From Aliiruegeria lutimaris (GTDB lineage Bacteria > Pseudomonadota > Alphaproteobacteria > Rhodobacterales > Rhodobacteraceae): a DNA stretch of 64,000 nucleotides. This document shows, piece by piece, positions 53,358-62,421 of the stretch (positions are counted from its first letter, which is position 1; every line of letters starts with the position of its first letter). The stretch is from assembly GCF_900099935.1 (NCBI RefSeq), contig NZ_FNEK01000007.1, positions 1 to 64,000 on the forward strand, written 5' to 3'. Under the pieces are notes generated by a model that ran no database searches, had not been told where the DNA came from, and saw nothing but the letters and a program-made list of their open reading frames with translations. A program made the position numbers and the translations under genes.

Positions 53358-55186
53358 TCCGCCGCCTCCGGGATGTTGAGGAAGCCGCCGGACTGGCGCT
53401 CCCAGTAGCGTGCATAGAGGCCGCCCGCGGCAAGCAACGCAGCATGATTGCCCTGCTCTGCCACGCGGCCCTCTTCCAGCACCACGATCCTGTCCATGCG
53501 CGCAATGGTGGAGAGCCGGTGCGCGATAGCGAGCACCGTCTTGCCCTCCATGACCCGGTCCAGCGCAGCCTGGATCTGTGCCTCAACCTCGCTGTCGAGC
53601 GCCGAGGTCGCTTCGTCCAGTACCAGGATCGGCGCGTCCTTCAGGATCGCGCGGGCGAGCGCAACCCGCTGCCGCTGCCCGCCCGAGAGGCGCACGCCGC
53701 GTTCGCCCAGATGCGCGTCATAACCCTCGCGTCCCTTGAAGTCCCGCAGGGAGAGGATGAATTCGTGCGCCTCGGCACGCTTGGCGGCGGCGATCATCTC
53801 GGCATCGGTAGCGTCGGGTCGGCCATAGAGCAGGTTGTCGCGCGCGGAGCGGTTGAACATCTCCGTTTCCTGCGTGACCATCCCGATCTGTCGGCGCAGG
53901 CTGTCCTGCGTGATCGTGCAAATATCGTGCCCGTCGATCCGCACTATCCCGCTTTCCGGGTCGTGCAGGCGCAGGAGCAGGCTGACAAGCGTGGACTTAC
54001 CCGCACCCGAGGCGCCCACCAGCCCGACCTTTTCGCCCGGATGCAGTTCCAACGAAATACCGTCCACGCCACCCTTGCCGCGTCCGTAGGTGAAGGAGAT
54101 GTTTTCGAAGCTGACCCGCCCGCGCGACGGCTTCAGCGGCCGGGCATCCGCAGCGTCGGTCAGCCCGTGGCGCACTGCCAGCGTGCGCATGCCATCCTCG
54201 ACCTCGCCGACATTGGCATAGATCCCCATTACCGTGAAACTGACCCATCCGGTCATCTGGGCGATGCGAATGGCAATGGCCCCGGCCGCTGCGATGTCTC
54301 CGGCGCTGGCCTGCCCCTGAGACCAGAGCAGGAGCGTGCCGCCGATGAGCAGAACCGGAAGGATTCCGGCGAGCGTCATCAGGACCGCGCGAAACCCCGA
54401 GGCGATGATGCCGAAATCGATCGCGGTCAAACGAAAGCCGTCCATCGCGCCGAGTGCTGCCCGATCCTCGTGGCCGGCGTGGGCAAAGAGCTTCACGGTC
54501 TTGATATTCGTGATTGTGTCGACAACCTGCCCCGAAACGGCAGCGCGCGCGTTGGCCCGCGCTTTGGAGCGTTTGCGGACGCGTGGCAGGAAAAGCGAGA
54601 TCAACCAGAGATAGCAGGCCAGCCAGAGCGAGAGCGCGAGAGCCACCCGCCAGTCGATGGAGGTCAGCAGCAGTGCCGAACCGACAAGCGAGGCCAGCGC
54701 GAAGAAAACCACGTTGATGACTTCGGAGACAACATCCGTCACCGCCCGCGCAGTCTGCATCTGTTTCTGCGCAATCCGGCCGGCGAAATCATTGTCGAAG
54801 AAGGTGACAGATTGGCCCATCGTCCAGCGGTGCAGCCGCGACAGAACGAGCGGCGTCACATTCGGCTGAACGACAACGGAGTTGGCGGTTGCCGCCGCGC
54901 CGAAACAGAGCGGGCGCAGGATTACGAAAAAGGCGAGCGCGAAGAGCAGGAGCGGCAGGTTGCCGGAAAAGAAGTTCTCCGGGCCGGTATCCAGCGCGGT
55001 GTCGATGATCCGGCCCAGCAGCAACGCGCTGATCACTTCCAGCGTGCCGACAAGCGCCGATAACAGCCCCGCGCCAAACAGGATTGGCAGGGTGCCCTTC
55101 AGGCACCAATGCAGAAAGGCTCCAAGCTGCGTCGGAGGCGGGCCTTCTGCCGGGGCGAAGGCGGGGATCAGGTCCGAAATCTTCAT
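53354..55186 (-). CDS. ABC exporter half-transporter (subunit 2)
   Basis: A 610-residue type IV ABC half-transporter: six transmembrane helices in the N-terminal 330 residues, then the nucleotide-binding domain with VGASGAGKSTLVSLL (Walker A), RLSGGQRQRVALARAIL (signature), PILVLDEATSALDSEVEAQI (Walker B) and LAIAHRLSTIARM (H-loop). All catalytic residues are intact, so no degenerate site is apparent. With the partner at 55183 it probably forms a heterodimer. Substrate not readable; MsbA/lipid-flippase or multidrug export are alternatives. Joined by ATGA overlaps to both neighbours. Confidence 0.93.
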   Translation of the reverse strand: MKISDLIPAFAPAEGPPPTQLGAFLHWCLKGTLPILFGAGLLSALVGTLEVISALLLGRIIDTALDTGPENFFSGNLPLLLFALAFFVILRPLCFGAAATANSVVVQPNVTPLVLSRLHRWTMGQSVTFFDNDFAGRIAQKQMQTARAVTDVVSEVINVVFFALASLVGSALLLTSIDWRVALALSLWLACYLWLISLFLPRVRKRSKARANARAAVSGQVVDTITNIKTVKLFAHAGHEDRAALGAMDGFRLTAIDFGIIASGFRAVLMTLAGILPVLLIGGTLLLWSQGQASAGDIAAAGAIAIRIAQMTGWVSFTVMGIYANVGEVEDGMRTLAVRHGLTDAADARPLKPSRGRVSFENISFTYGRGKGGVDGISLELHPGEKVGLVGASGAGKSTLVSLLLRLHDPESGIVRIDGHDICTITQDSLRRQIGMVTQETEMFNRSARDNLLYGRPDATDAEMIAAAKRAEAHEFILSLRDFKGREGYDAHLGERGVRLSGGQRQRVALARAILKDAPILVLDEATSALDSEVEAQIQAALDRVMEGKTVLAIAHRLSTIARMDRIVVLEEGRVAEQGNHAALLAAGGLYARYWERQSGGFLNIPEAAE

Positions 55187-57045
55187 TCCGCCGCGTCGTC
55201 CATTCCGATGAAACCGCCCGATTGGCGTTCCCAGAATTTCGCATAGAGGCCGCCCATTTCCAGCAGTTCCGCATGTGTGCCTTGCTCGACGATATGGCCC
55301 GCGTCCAGCACGAGGATCCGGTCCATCCGGGCGATGGTGGACAGACGGTGCGCGATGGCGATTACCGTCTTGCCTTCCATCACGCCATAAAGCGTGTCCT
55401 GGATGGCGGCCTCGACCTCGCTGTCGAGCGCCGAGGTCGCCTCGTCCAAAACGAGGATCGGCGCGTCTTTCAGGATCACGCGGGCCAGCGCGATCCGCTG
55501 CCGCTGCCCGCCGGAGAGCTTCACCCCGCGCTCACCTACCTTCGCCTCATAGCCGGACTGGCCTTCCTGGTCGGCCAGTTCCTCGATGAACTCATGCGCC
55601 GCGGCGCGTTTCGCGGCGGCGATCATCTCGGCTTGGCTGGCCTCCGGGCGGCCATAAAGGATGTTCTCGGCAATCGAGCGATGGAGCAGCGCGGAATCCT
55701 GCTGCACCATGCCGATATGGCTGCGCAGGCTGTCCTGTGTCACTGCCGTCACGTCCTGCCCGTCGATCAGGATGCGGCCGTTTTCCGGGTCGTAGAAACG
55801 CAGCAGCAGCTTCACCAGCGTCGATTTCCCCGCCCCTGAGCGCCCGATCAGGCCGATTTTCTCGCCCGGCGCGATATCCAGCGTGAGTTCGTCCAACCCG
55901 CCTGCGCCGCGCCCGTAGTGGTGGCTGACCTTCTCGAAACGGATCCGGCCGTCGCCCATCTGCAATTCCGGTGCACCGGGCTTGTCCACCAATGCGATCG
56001 GCTGAGCGATAGTCTCCATCCCCTCGGCCACCACGCCGAGATTGCGAAAGAAACTGGAAACCGCCCACATGATCCAGCCGGTCATGGCGTTGAGCCGCAG
56101 GGTCAGTGCCGTCGCCGCCGCCACGACACCCACGCTCGCCGAACCTTGCATCCAGAGCGCTACGCACCAACCGACGACACCGACAATCAGCCAGCCATTC
56201 AGGATGGTCAGCGAGATATCCATCACCGTGTAGATCCGCATCTCCTTCTGGAAGGTCTTGCGGGTGTTCTCGATGGCGTCCCGGGCGTAGTCGATCTCGC
56301 GGTCATGATGGGCGAACATCTTGACTGAATGGATGTTGGTGTAGCTATCCACCACCCGCCCGGTCACTTCGCTGCGCGCATCCGAGGCCGCCTTGGAAGC
56401 CGGCCCGACCCTCTGAATGGTCCAGCGCAACAGCAGAACGTAGAGCAAGAACCACGCCAGCAGCGGCAGGGCGAGGCGCAGATCAGCTTGCGCAAGCAGG
56501 ATCGTTGCGCCGATCAGGTAGGCGAACGAAAAGGACAGCGCGTCGAAGATCTGGAAGATGGCCTCTCCGGCAGCGGGCGGGGTCTGCATGATCCGGTTGG
56601 CGATCCGGCCCGCGAAATCGTTCTCGAACCAGCCGACCGACTGGCGCAGCACATGCCGATGCGAACGCCAGCGGATCAGCGTGCCGAAATTCGGCATGAT
56701 GCCGTTGTTGAGCACCAGGACGTCGAGCGCTTGGATCAGCGGTCGGAGGATCAGTATGAAGGCGGCAATGCCGATCAACTCCCAGCCGTGTTCCGTCCAG
56801 ACATCGCCTGGGCTGGTACTGCCCAGCATGTCGACCACCCGGCCCATGTAATGGATCAGGGCGATCTCTACCATTGCCACGATGACCGACAGCGTCGCGG
56901 CTACGGCGAAGATCCGTTTGAAGGGCTGCGAATAGTCCCACAGGAACGGCCAGAGCCGGCTTGGCGGCGTATCGGTCTCCTTATACGCGGTATAGGGATC
57001 GACGAGGTTTTCAAAGCGTCGGAACAATTTGGTCAGCCTTGGCAA
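55183..57045 (-). CDS. ABC exporter half-transporter (subunit 1)
   Basis: A 620-residue partner of the downstream half-transporter with the same layout. The N-terminus has a charged cytosolic part (FRRFENLVDPYTAYKETDTP) before six helices; the nucleotide-binding domain has IGRSGAGKSTLVKLL, LSGGQRQRIALARVIL, PILVLDEATSALDSEVEAAI and AIAHRLSTIARM. The two subunits are visibly homologous over the ATPase (most of the Walker B to H-loop stretch identical), suggesting duplication. Both have intact sites. The first gene of the unit; the 62-bp gap before it carries an operator-like palindrome. Confidence 0.93.
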   Translation of the reverse strand: MPRLTKLFRRFENLVDPYTAYKETDTPPSRLWPFLWDYSQPFKRIFAVAATLSVIVAMVEIALIHYMGRVVDMLGSTSPGDVWTEHGWELIGIAAFILILRPLIQALDVLVLNNGIMPNFGTLIRWRSHRHVLRQSVGWFENDFAGRIANRIMQTPPAAGEAIFQIFDALSFSFAYLIGATILLAQADLRLALPLLAWFLLYVLLLRWTIQRVGPASKAASDARSEVTGRVVDSYTNIHSVKMFAHHDREIDYARDAIENTRKTFQKEMRIYTVMDISLTILNGWLIVGVVGWCVALWMQGSASVGVVAAATALTLRLNAMTGWIMWAVSSFFRNLGVVAEGMETIAQPIALVDKPGAPELQMGDGRIRFEKVSHHYGRGAGGLDELTLDIAPGEKIGLIGRSGAGKSTLVKLLLRFYDPENGRILIDGQDVTAVTQDSLRSHIGMVQQDSALLHRSIAENILYGRPEASQAEMIAAAKRAAAHEFIEELADQEGQSGYEAKVGERGVKLSGGQRQRIALARVILKDAPILVLDEATSALDSEVEAAIQDTLYGVMEGKTVIAIAHRLSTIARMDRILVLDAGHIVEQGTHAELLEMGGLYAKFWERQSGGFIGMDDAAE

Positions 57046-57085
57046 AAGGATGAGGCCATCAATAACCTAGCCCTGTTACAGGAAA

Positions 57086-57100
57086 TTGCGCGTTGCGCAA
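57086..57100. promoter_or_regulatory. Operator-like inverted repeat before the ABC pair
   Basis: TTGCGC-GTT-GCGCAA is a perfect 6-bp inverted repeat in the 62-bp gap between the lysE-type gene and the ABC genes. It resembles binding sites of dimeric helix-turn-helix regulators. No regulator gene lies nearby. Confidence 0.3.
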
Positions 57101-57107
57101 AGGCGAC

Positions 57108-57704
57108 TCACTCGAGGAAAAGCAAGCCCACGCAGCCCGCGACGATGATCGCCATCGCTATGTTGAACTGCTTCAAGTGGCGTTCGTCGGTGAGCATCCG
57201 GATGATCGAGCGCCCAACAAGCGCCCACGTGGCGGCACTGCTGAGCCCCATGAAAACAAAGACCGCGCCAACCATCAACGCGGTCGCGAGCGGTGCCTCG
57301 GGGTGGATGAACTGCGCGGTGACCGCGATCGCCATGGCCCAGGCCTTCGGGTTGATCCATTGGAAGCCGGCGGCTTCCAGAAAGGTGAAGGGGCGCGGCT
57401 TTTGGCCTGCGCTGCTCACCCCGCCGGAAGTTGCGATTTTCCAGGCCAGCCAGAGCAGGATCGCTGCGCCGATCCAGCGAAGCGCCTCACGCAGGAGCGC
57501 CGAGGACTGGAACAGCCCTCCCAGGAAGAAGCCGACGAGGAAGACCATCACCGGGAAGCCGAACCCGATACCGAAGATATGCGGTAGCGTGCGCCGAAGG
57601 CCGAAGGTTGCGCCGGAATTGGCCACGAGCGCATTGTTCGGGCCGGGTGTATACGCGGCAACAGCCGCCAATCCCAGCAGGGCGAGGAAGGAGTCGAGGC
57701 TCAT
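57108..57704 (-). CDS. LysE/RhtB-family amino acid exporter
   Basis: A 198-residue inner-membrane exporter with six hydrophobic segments. The signature TPGPNNALVANSGATFGLRR (about residues 19-38) and WINPKAWAMA (about 121-130) mark the LysE/RhtB superfamily, which exports basic or neutral amino acids. Start ATG 57704 overlaps the stop of the CCA-type gene (ATGA), so the exporter is co-transcribed with it. Substrate unknown. Confidence 0.9.
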   Translation of the reverse strand: MSLDSFLALLGLAAVAAYTPGPNNALVANSGATFGLRRTLPHIFGIGFGFPVMVFLVGFFLGGLFQSSALLREALRWIGAAILLWLAWKIATSGGVSSAGQKPRPFTFLEAAGFQWINPKAWAMAIAVTAQFIHPEAPLATALMVGAVFVFMGLSSAATWALVGRSIIRMLTDERHLKQFNIAMAIIVAGCVGLLFLE

Positions 57705-58864
57705 TGCGAACTCTCCGACAGCAATTCCGCACGGGAAAGCTGGAAACTGGACTCGATCCAGCGTCGTTCCATTGCCTTCATCGCGGTGCCGATTTCCGGA
57801 CCGGCGTGATCGGGCATGAGATCCTTTGCCCGAACCGGGAACTCCGCCTTCGCGCCCCGCGCGGCCTCCTCCATCGCCTTCGGCGAAACGGAAACACCAA
57901 TGAGCGCCGAATAGAGGATCACCGCCGCGGGCCCGTCGGACGCGCCGAGGCGATACCCCATCTCGCGGGCCGACATGCCGGACCGCGCGGCATCGGAAAT
58001 TCGTTCCAGCTTGCGGGCGTCCTTTCGGCTCAGCCGCAGCCGGTTCGCCACGTCTTCGCCGCCCAGCGCGGCGAGGCGCAGAACGGGATCGGCACGGCGG
58101 CCGAGCTGTTGTTCGATATGAACCACGATCGGCAACGCCGTCACGTCGGCTCCCGGAAGGATCGTCGGAAGCACGCCGGTTGTCTGCATGACGGAAACAG
58201 CCTGGCTCGGTTCGGGCGCCGAGAGCAGCTTGCGCATTTCCGCACCGATCCGTTCGGCGGAGATCTGGCGCAGCCCGTCGCTCTCCCCGGCACAAGCGTC
58301 GAGCGCCTCGGGGTCCATGCCCTGTTCGGGATCGGCATACCAGGCCGAGAACCGGAAGAATCGCAGGATGCGCAGGTAATCTTCCCGCACCCGTTTGACG
58401 GCGGTGCCGACAAAGCGCAGACGCCTTGCATTCAGATCGCACAGACCGTCCAGCGGATCGAAAATCTCGCCGTGACGGTCGCAATAGATGGCATTCATCG
58501 TGAAATCGCGCCGGTGGGCGTCATCGACTACATTGGTGGCGAAATGCACCACGGCGCGGCGCCCATCGGTCGCGACATCGAGGCGAAAGGTCGTGATCTC
58601 GAACGGTTCGTCATCGACGATAACGGTGACAGTTCCGTGCTCGATACCGGTGGGAATGACCTTTAGCCCGGCATCCTGCATCAGCGCGATCACCGCCTGC
58701 GGTGGCGCATCGGTGGACAGGTCATGATCGGAGACCGGGAAACCCAGCAGCGTGTTGCGCACGCAACCGCCGACAAACAGCGCCTTGTAGCCACCCGCCT
58801 CCAGCAACTTGCAGACATGCTGGACAGCGGGGCTTTCCAGCCAGGGCGCCGAGATCGTTTTCAT
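57701..58864 (-). CDS. CCA tRNA nucleotidyltransferase / poly(A) polymerase family
   Basis: A 387-residue class II nucleotidyltransferase. The start MKTISAPWLESPAVQHVCK at 58864 is chosen. The catalytic motif is LFVGGCVRNTLLGFPVSDHD-LSTDA with the metal Asp pair; RRDFTMNAIYCDRHGEIFDP and FRFSAWYAD follow as in CCA-adding enzymes. The C-terminal part (about 250-387) is a helical RNA-binding region. In alphaproteobacteria this family adds the tRNA 3' CCA; distinguishing CCA from poly(A) addition by sequence alone is risky. The start overlaps the upstream Nudix stop (ATGA). Confidence 0.9.
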   Translation of the reverse strand: MKTISAPWLESPAVQHVCKLLEAGGYKALFVGGCVRNTLLGFPVSDHDLSTDAPPQAVIALMQDAGLKVIPTGIEHGTVTVIVDDEPFEITTFRLDVATDGRRAVVHFATNVVDDAHRRDFTMNAIYCDRHGEIFDPLDGLCDLNARRLRFVGTAVKRVREDYLRILRFFRFSAWYADPEQGMDPEALDACAGESDGLRQISAERIGAEMRKLLSAPEPSQAVSVMQTTGVLPTILPGADVTALPIVVHIEQQLGRRADPVLRLAALGGEDVANRLRLSRKDARKLERISDAARSGMSAREMGYRLGASDGPAAVILYSALIGVSVSPKAMEEAARGAKAEFPVRAKDLMPDHAGPEIGTAMKAMERRWIESSFQLSRAELLSESSQ

Positions 58865-59466
58865 TGCGGTATCCTGTCGGCGAATGACCTCAGGATGCGC
58901 GCGGTCGCGCCCCAAATGTAATAGGGGCCGTGGGGCACGGTATAGAAACTGCGCGAGACCCCGCGCCAATTACGGGTCTCTATCGTGAAGCGGGTCGGAT
59001 CCGTGACCAGTCCCAGCGGCACGGTGAAAACCTCCTGCACTTCGCCCGGTTCCGGGACCGGCTTGAAGCTGTCACGCAAAAGGCCGACCACGGGGGTCAC
59101 GTCGAAGCTGGTCACCGTCTCGTGGCTGTGCAGCGTGCCGAGGATCTCGACATTCGCCGGATCGAGGCCGATTTCCTCATGCGCTTCCCGAAGTGCCGCG
59201 GCTTCCGGGCCCAAATCCGCCTCGTCCAGTTTGCCGCCGGGAAAGGCGACCTGTCCCGGATGGTGTTTCAGGCGCGACGACCGCTTGGTGAGGTAGAGGC
59301 GGATGCCGCGCGGCTCCAGCGCAATTGGCAACAGCACGGCAGCCGCGCGGAGCCGCCTGTTGGGCGGAAGCGCGATATTCTTGTTCAGGTCGTAATCCGA
59401 CGACGGTCTGCCCGGCGCAGCAATGGCGCCGAGCAGCCGGGATCGGAGAGCGTCACGCGGTGTCAC
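58861..59466 (-). CDS. Nudix hydrolase, CoA pyrophosphatase type (NudL-like)
   Basis: A 201-residue Nudix enzyme. The CoA-pyrophosphatase extension LKHHPGQVAFPGGKLDE lies directly at the Nudix box, whose later part reads AAALREAHEEIGL. It probably splits coenzyme A or its derivatives into phosphopantetheine and 3',5'-ADP. ATG 59466 overlaps the Hsp33 stop by 14 bp; the stop overlaps the CCA gene start. So hslO-nudL-cca-lysE form one overlapping unit. Confidence 0.92.
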   Translation of the reverse strand: MTPRDALRSRLLGAIAAPGRPSSDYDLNKNIALPPNRRLRAAAVLLPIALEPRGIRLYLTKRSSRLKHHPGQVAFPGGKLDEADLGPEAAALREAHEEIGLDPANVEILGTLHSHETVTSFDVTPVVGLLRDSFKPVPEPGEVQEVFTVPLGLVTDPTRFTIETRNWRGVSRSFYTVPHGPYYIWGATARILRSFADRIPQ

Positions 59467-60448
59467 CCGGGGCCTCCGCGGCTTCGAAACCGAGTGTCTT
59501 GGGATCGAACACGTAATGCGCGCCGCAGAACTGGCAGTCTGCAGTTACCGTGCCTTCCTCGGTTGTCATGTGGCCGATATCGCGGGCCGAGTAGATCGAC
59601 AGCGACTGGCGCACCTTGTCGGGCGAACAGGTACAGCCGAACTCGACCGGCTGCGCGTCAAAGACCCGGGGGCGTTCTTCGTTGAACAGGCGCACCAGAA
59701 GCTCCGTCGGCTGCACCAACGGGCCCACCATTTCAAGCTCCTCCACCGTGTCGAGCAGGATATTGGCGCGTTGCCAGTTCTCACCCTCCTCGCCATCGAG
59801 AATGTCATCGGCCGACAGCAGTTGCGGTTCAGCCTCCGAATTTTCCGGCGGCGTCGGAATGGAGGCCTTCGGCATCGCCTGCAGCATGATAGCCCCGGCC
59901 CGCCAACCCTCGTGATCGACGCCGGTCGAATGGCCAAAGCGCAGCTCAAAGCGCGTCGGGATCTGTTCGGACTGCGCGAAATAGGTCTCCGCGCATTGCG
60001 ACAGGCTTCCTCCGGCAATCGGGGTGATCCCCTGATAGGGCGTCGTTCCCTTGCCTTGGTCGATCAGGATGGCGAAATAGCCCTTGCCGATAAGTTCGAA
60101 CGGCTTTCCTTCAAGTGGGCGCGTGTCGTCATAGCTGGCATAAGCGCGGATCTGCGCCGGTGTGCCGTCCTGCTTCGGGGCGTAGTAATCGGTCGCGATC
60201 AGCCGCGCAGGACCGTCGCCGCGCACTTGGAGCGATAGCTTCCAGCGGAGCTTGAGCGTCTGCCCGATCAGCGCGGTCAGAAGGGTCATCTCGGCGACAA
60301 GTGCCTCGATGGCCGGCGGATAGTCATGTTGTTCCAGCACCCGATCCAGAACGCCGTCAAGACGGGCGACCCGGCCACGGATGTCGGAACGGTCAAGTTG
60401 GAAGGGCAGGACAGTGTCGTCCCACGCGATTCTGGAACCAATGGTCAT
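59453..60448 (-). CDS. hslO: Redox-regulated chaperone Hsp33
   Basis: A 331-residue holdase activated by oxidative unfolding. The zinc-binding redox switch is visible as CTC in VEFGCTCSPDKV and CQFC in VTADCQFCGAHYVF, spaced as in the family (C-x-C ... C-x-x-C). The N-terminal domain has IEALVAEMTLLTALIGQTLK and GKGYFAILIDQGKGTTPYQG. A roughly 40-residue acidic insertion (ASIPTPPENSEAEPQLLSAD) sits between core and linker. ATG 60448 follows CAAGGAAACCCC-type sequence. It heads the unit running to lysE. Confidence 0.95.
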   Translation of the reverse strand: MTIGSRIAWDDTVLPFQLDRSDIRGRVARLDGVLDRVLEQHDYPPAIEALVAEMTLLTALIGQTLKLRWKLSLQVRGDGPARLIATDYYAPKQDGTPAQIRAYASYDDTRPLEGKPFELIGKGYFAILIDQGKGTTPYQGITPIAGGSLSQCAETYFAQSEQIPTRFELRFGHSTGVDHEGWRAGAIMLQAMPKASIPTPPENSEAEPQLLSADDILDGEEGENWQRANILLDTVEELEMVGPLVQPTELLVRLFNEERPRVFDAQPVEFGCTCSPDKVRQSLSIYSARDIGHMTTEEGTVTADCQFCGAHYVFDPKTLGFEAAEAPGDTA

Positions 60449-60525
60449 GGGGTTTCCTTGCAGGCCTGTGGCTGGCATATCGCAGCCATGTAGGCGCGGC
60501 AATGCGCTGTTAAAAGGGGAAACCC

Positions 60526-60996
60526 ATGATCCGGCGTGTCGGAGGGCCCGTTCAGGCGGGCGAAAGATACATCCTGCGCCACGGCGTCTATGCTGTTTTG
60601 TTGCGGGGGGACCACGTGTTGCTGACGCATCAGGCCGCTCCCATTCCCGAATTGCAGCTACCGGGTGGCGGTATCGATCCGGGGGAACAACCTATTGCGG
60701 CGCTGCATCGGGAAGTCTACGAGGAGACCGGTTGGAGCATGCGGCTGCAAAGGCGGTTGGGGGCCTTTCGGCGCTTCACCTACATGCCCGAATACGATCT
60801 TTGGGCCGAGAAGCTCTGTACGGTCTATGCCGGTATGCCCGTGCGCCGACAGGGCGCGCCGACGGAAAAGGGCCATCTTGCCGTCTGGATACCGGCTGCC
60901 GAGGCCGCAGAGTATCTGGGCAATGAAGGGGATCGTCTTTTCCTCTCGACGGCGATTCGTTCGGGGCTCAATCCGCGTTCCGTTTCGGACCGGTGA
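60526..60996 (+). CDS. Nudix hydrolase of unknown substrate
   Basis: A 156-residue Nudix protein. The box starts LPGGGIDPGEQPIAALHREV and ends YEETGW, complete except for the usual final residue. ILRHGVYAVLLRGDHVLLTH starts the fold. It has no extra domain. Start ATG 60526 follows AAAAGGGGAAACCC. It is divergent from hslO by 77 bp and its last 29 bp overlap the 3' end of the PP2C response regulator gene on the other strand. Confidence 0.88.
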   Translation: MIRRVGGPVQAGERYILRHGVYAVLLRGDHVLLTHQAAPIPELQLPGGGIDPGEQPIAALHREVYEETGWSMRLQRRLGAFRRFTYMPEYDLWAEKLCTVYAGMPVRRQGAPTEKGHLAVWIPAAEAAEYLGNEGDRLFLSTAIRSGLNPRSVSDR

Positions 60997-62236
60997 ACTC
61001 GAAAAGGACGGCGGAAACGTCGTCCGAAAATTCCCTTTCCTCCGCGTACTGGTGCAGGTCCCACGTCACCGCCTCGAGAAATTCCTGCCCTTTCAGATGC
61101 CGGTTGTTGGCCAAGGTTTTCCTCAAGCCTTCTTCCTCGAACATCTTGCCGTCCGGGGACTCGCATTCGGTCACACCGTCTGAAACGATGAAAAGCCTGT
61201 CTCCGCAATCGAGATCGCATTCGACCCGCTCAAAGGATGCATCGGGCATGAGGCCGACCGGCATACCTCCCGAGCCGATTGACTCGACCGAACCATCAGC
61301 TCGCTGGATTACCGGATAAGGATGACCGGCCTGGACCAGCATCACATGGCCGCTTATCAGGTCGACCTCGGCGTAGAGCAGGGTGAAATAGGTCTCCGTC
61401 TGGATTTCATCGAGTGTCAGGTTGTTGAGCCGTTCGGCAACCTGTTCGGGGAGAAGAGCATCATAGATACCGAACTCGCCTTCGAACAGGGCGATATTCT
61501 GGTCTGCGCTGCTTCCCGACAGGTATCCTGCAAGGCGGGCGGTCATGAGGGCAGAGGCGACGCCGTGACCCGAAACGTCGATCGCGAACAGGCCCACGCG
61601 CCGGGAATCGATCGGGAAGAAGCCCACGAGGTCGCCACCGACATGGCCACTCGGACGAAGCAGGAGCGAGACTTCGGAATCGCCAAAGCGCCGGTTTCGT
61701 TCCTTGATTAACGATTGCTGTAACTTGCGGGCCTCGATGAGGTCGCTGTCCAGCGAATCGTAAAGTGCCTGGAGTTCTTCCAATGTGCTGCTCAGCAGGC
61801 GATTCTTGTCCACCAGTTCCTGCTCCATGCGCAGGATGCGCTCGCCGGCATTGAGGCGAGCGCGCAACTCGTCTCCGCTGACAGGTTTGGTCAGGAAATC
61901 GTCCGCTCCCGCATCCAGCCCCTGCGCGACATCCACCGCTTCGGACTTCGACGTCAGCAGGATGAAATACCCGTAGGAATCCCGCTCCATGGCGCGAAAG
62001 GCCTGGCAAAAATCCGGGCCGTTCATCCCCGGCATCATCCAGTCGCTGATCACGAAATCCGGTGGGTTCGCCGCGCATTTTTCCAGAGCTTCGGGGCCAG
62101 AGCCGGCCTCGTCCACGTTGAAACCCCACCGATTCAACGAAGCGCAGAGGATCCGGCGCTGCAATCGGCTGTCATCGACCACGAGGATATTCGGGCGATT
62201 GGAATCCGGATTCGTTTTTTGGCTGTGCGTCTGCAT
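60968..62236 (-). CDS. Response regulator with PP2C (RsbU/SpoIIE-type) phosphatase output
   Basis: A 422-residue signalling protein. The receiver domain (about 16-130) has the acidic pair in LVVDDSRL, phospho-acceptor Asp65 in VISDWMMPGMNG and KPVSGDEL. A coiled coil (about 132-175, EQELVDKNRLLSSTLEELQA) leads to a PP2C/SpoIIE-type serine phosphatase (about 185-415) with GGDLVGFF, DVSGHGVASALMT and FIVSDGVTE holding the metal-binding aspartates. Such proteins dephosphorylate anti-sigma antagonists in partner-switching pathways. No anti-sigma factor is nearby; an Hpt gene is divergent 185 bp away. Confidence 0.93.
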   Translation of the reverse strand: MQTHSQKTNPDSNRPNILVVDDSRLQRRILCASLNRWGFNVDEAGSGPEALEKCAANPPDFVISDWMMPGMNGPDFCQAFRAMERDSYGYFILLTSKSEAVDVAQGLDAGADDFLTKPVSGDELRARLNAGERILRMEQELVDKNRLLSSTLEELQALYDSLDSDLIEARKLQQSLIKERNRRFGDSEVSLLLRPSGHVGGDLVGFFPIDSRRVGLFAIDVSGHGVASALMTARLAGYLSGSSADQNIALFEGEFGIYDALLPEQVAERLNNLTLDEIQTETYFTLLYAEVDLISGHVMLVQAGHPYPVIQRADGSVESIGSGGMPVGLMPDASFERVECDLDCGDRLFIVSDGVTECESPDGKMFEEEGLRKTLANNRHLKGQEFLEAVTWDLHQYAEEREFSDDVSAVLFEFTGPKRNAD

Positions 62237-62307
62237 GGCGGTGCTAGAATCCGGTCGTCAATTTCAACTATGCGCCTCGTCTCCAGTAATTGGGTGACAC
62301 AGGGCAA

Positions 62308-62322
62308 TTAACGTACGGTGAA
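62308..62322. promoter_or_regulatory. CtrA-like box between the PP2C regulator and Hpt genes
   Basis: TTAA-CGTACGG-TGAA matches the CtrA consensus TTAA-N7-TTAA at 7 of 8 defined bases. It lies 72 bp from the phosphatase start and 100 bp from the Hpt start, in their shared promoter region. Confidence 0.35.
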
Positions 62323-62421
62323 CTTGGGACATTTCCTGAATGTTTATGTCTAAGGTCTTTTTTAACGGCGGAGTCTTAGCTTCGGGTTCGCAACATATCG
62401 GCAATGGCCGGAGGATTCGAA

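Noticed and set aside
53444-55063. 539-codon frame opposite the ABC transporter
   Set aside because: Composition (many Arg, Gln, His and Gly, no hydrophobic pattern) is that of an antisense shadow; the minus-strand ABC gene explains the region.
56329-57819. 496-codon frame opposite ABC subunit 1 and lysE
   Set aside because: Same antisense-shadow signature, crossing two real genes and their spacer.
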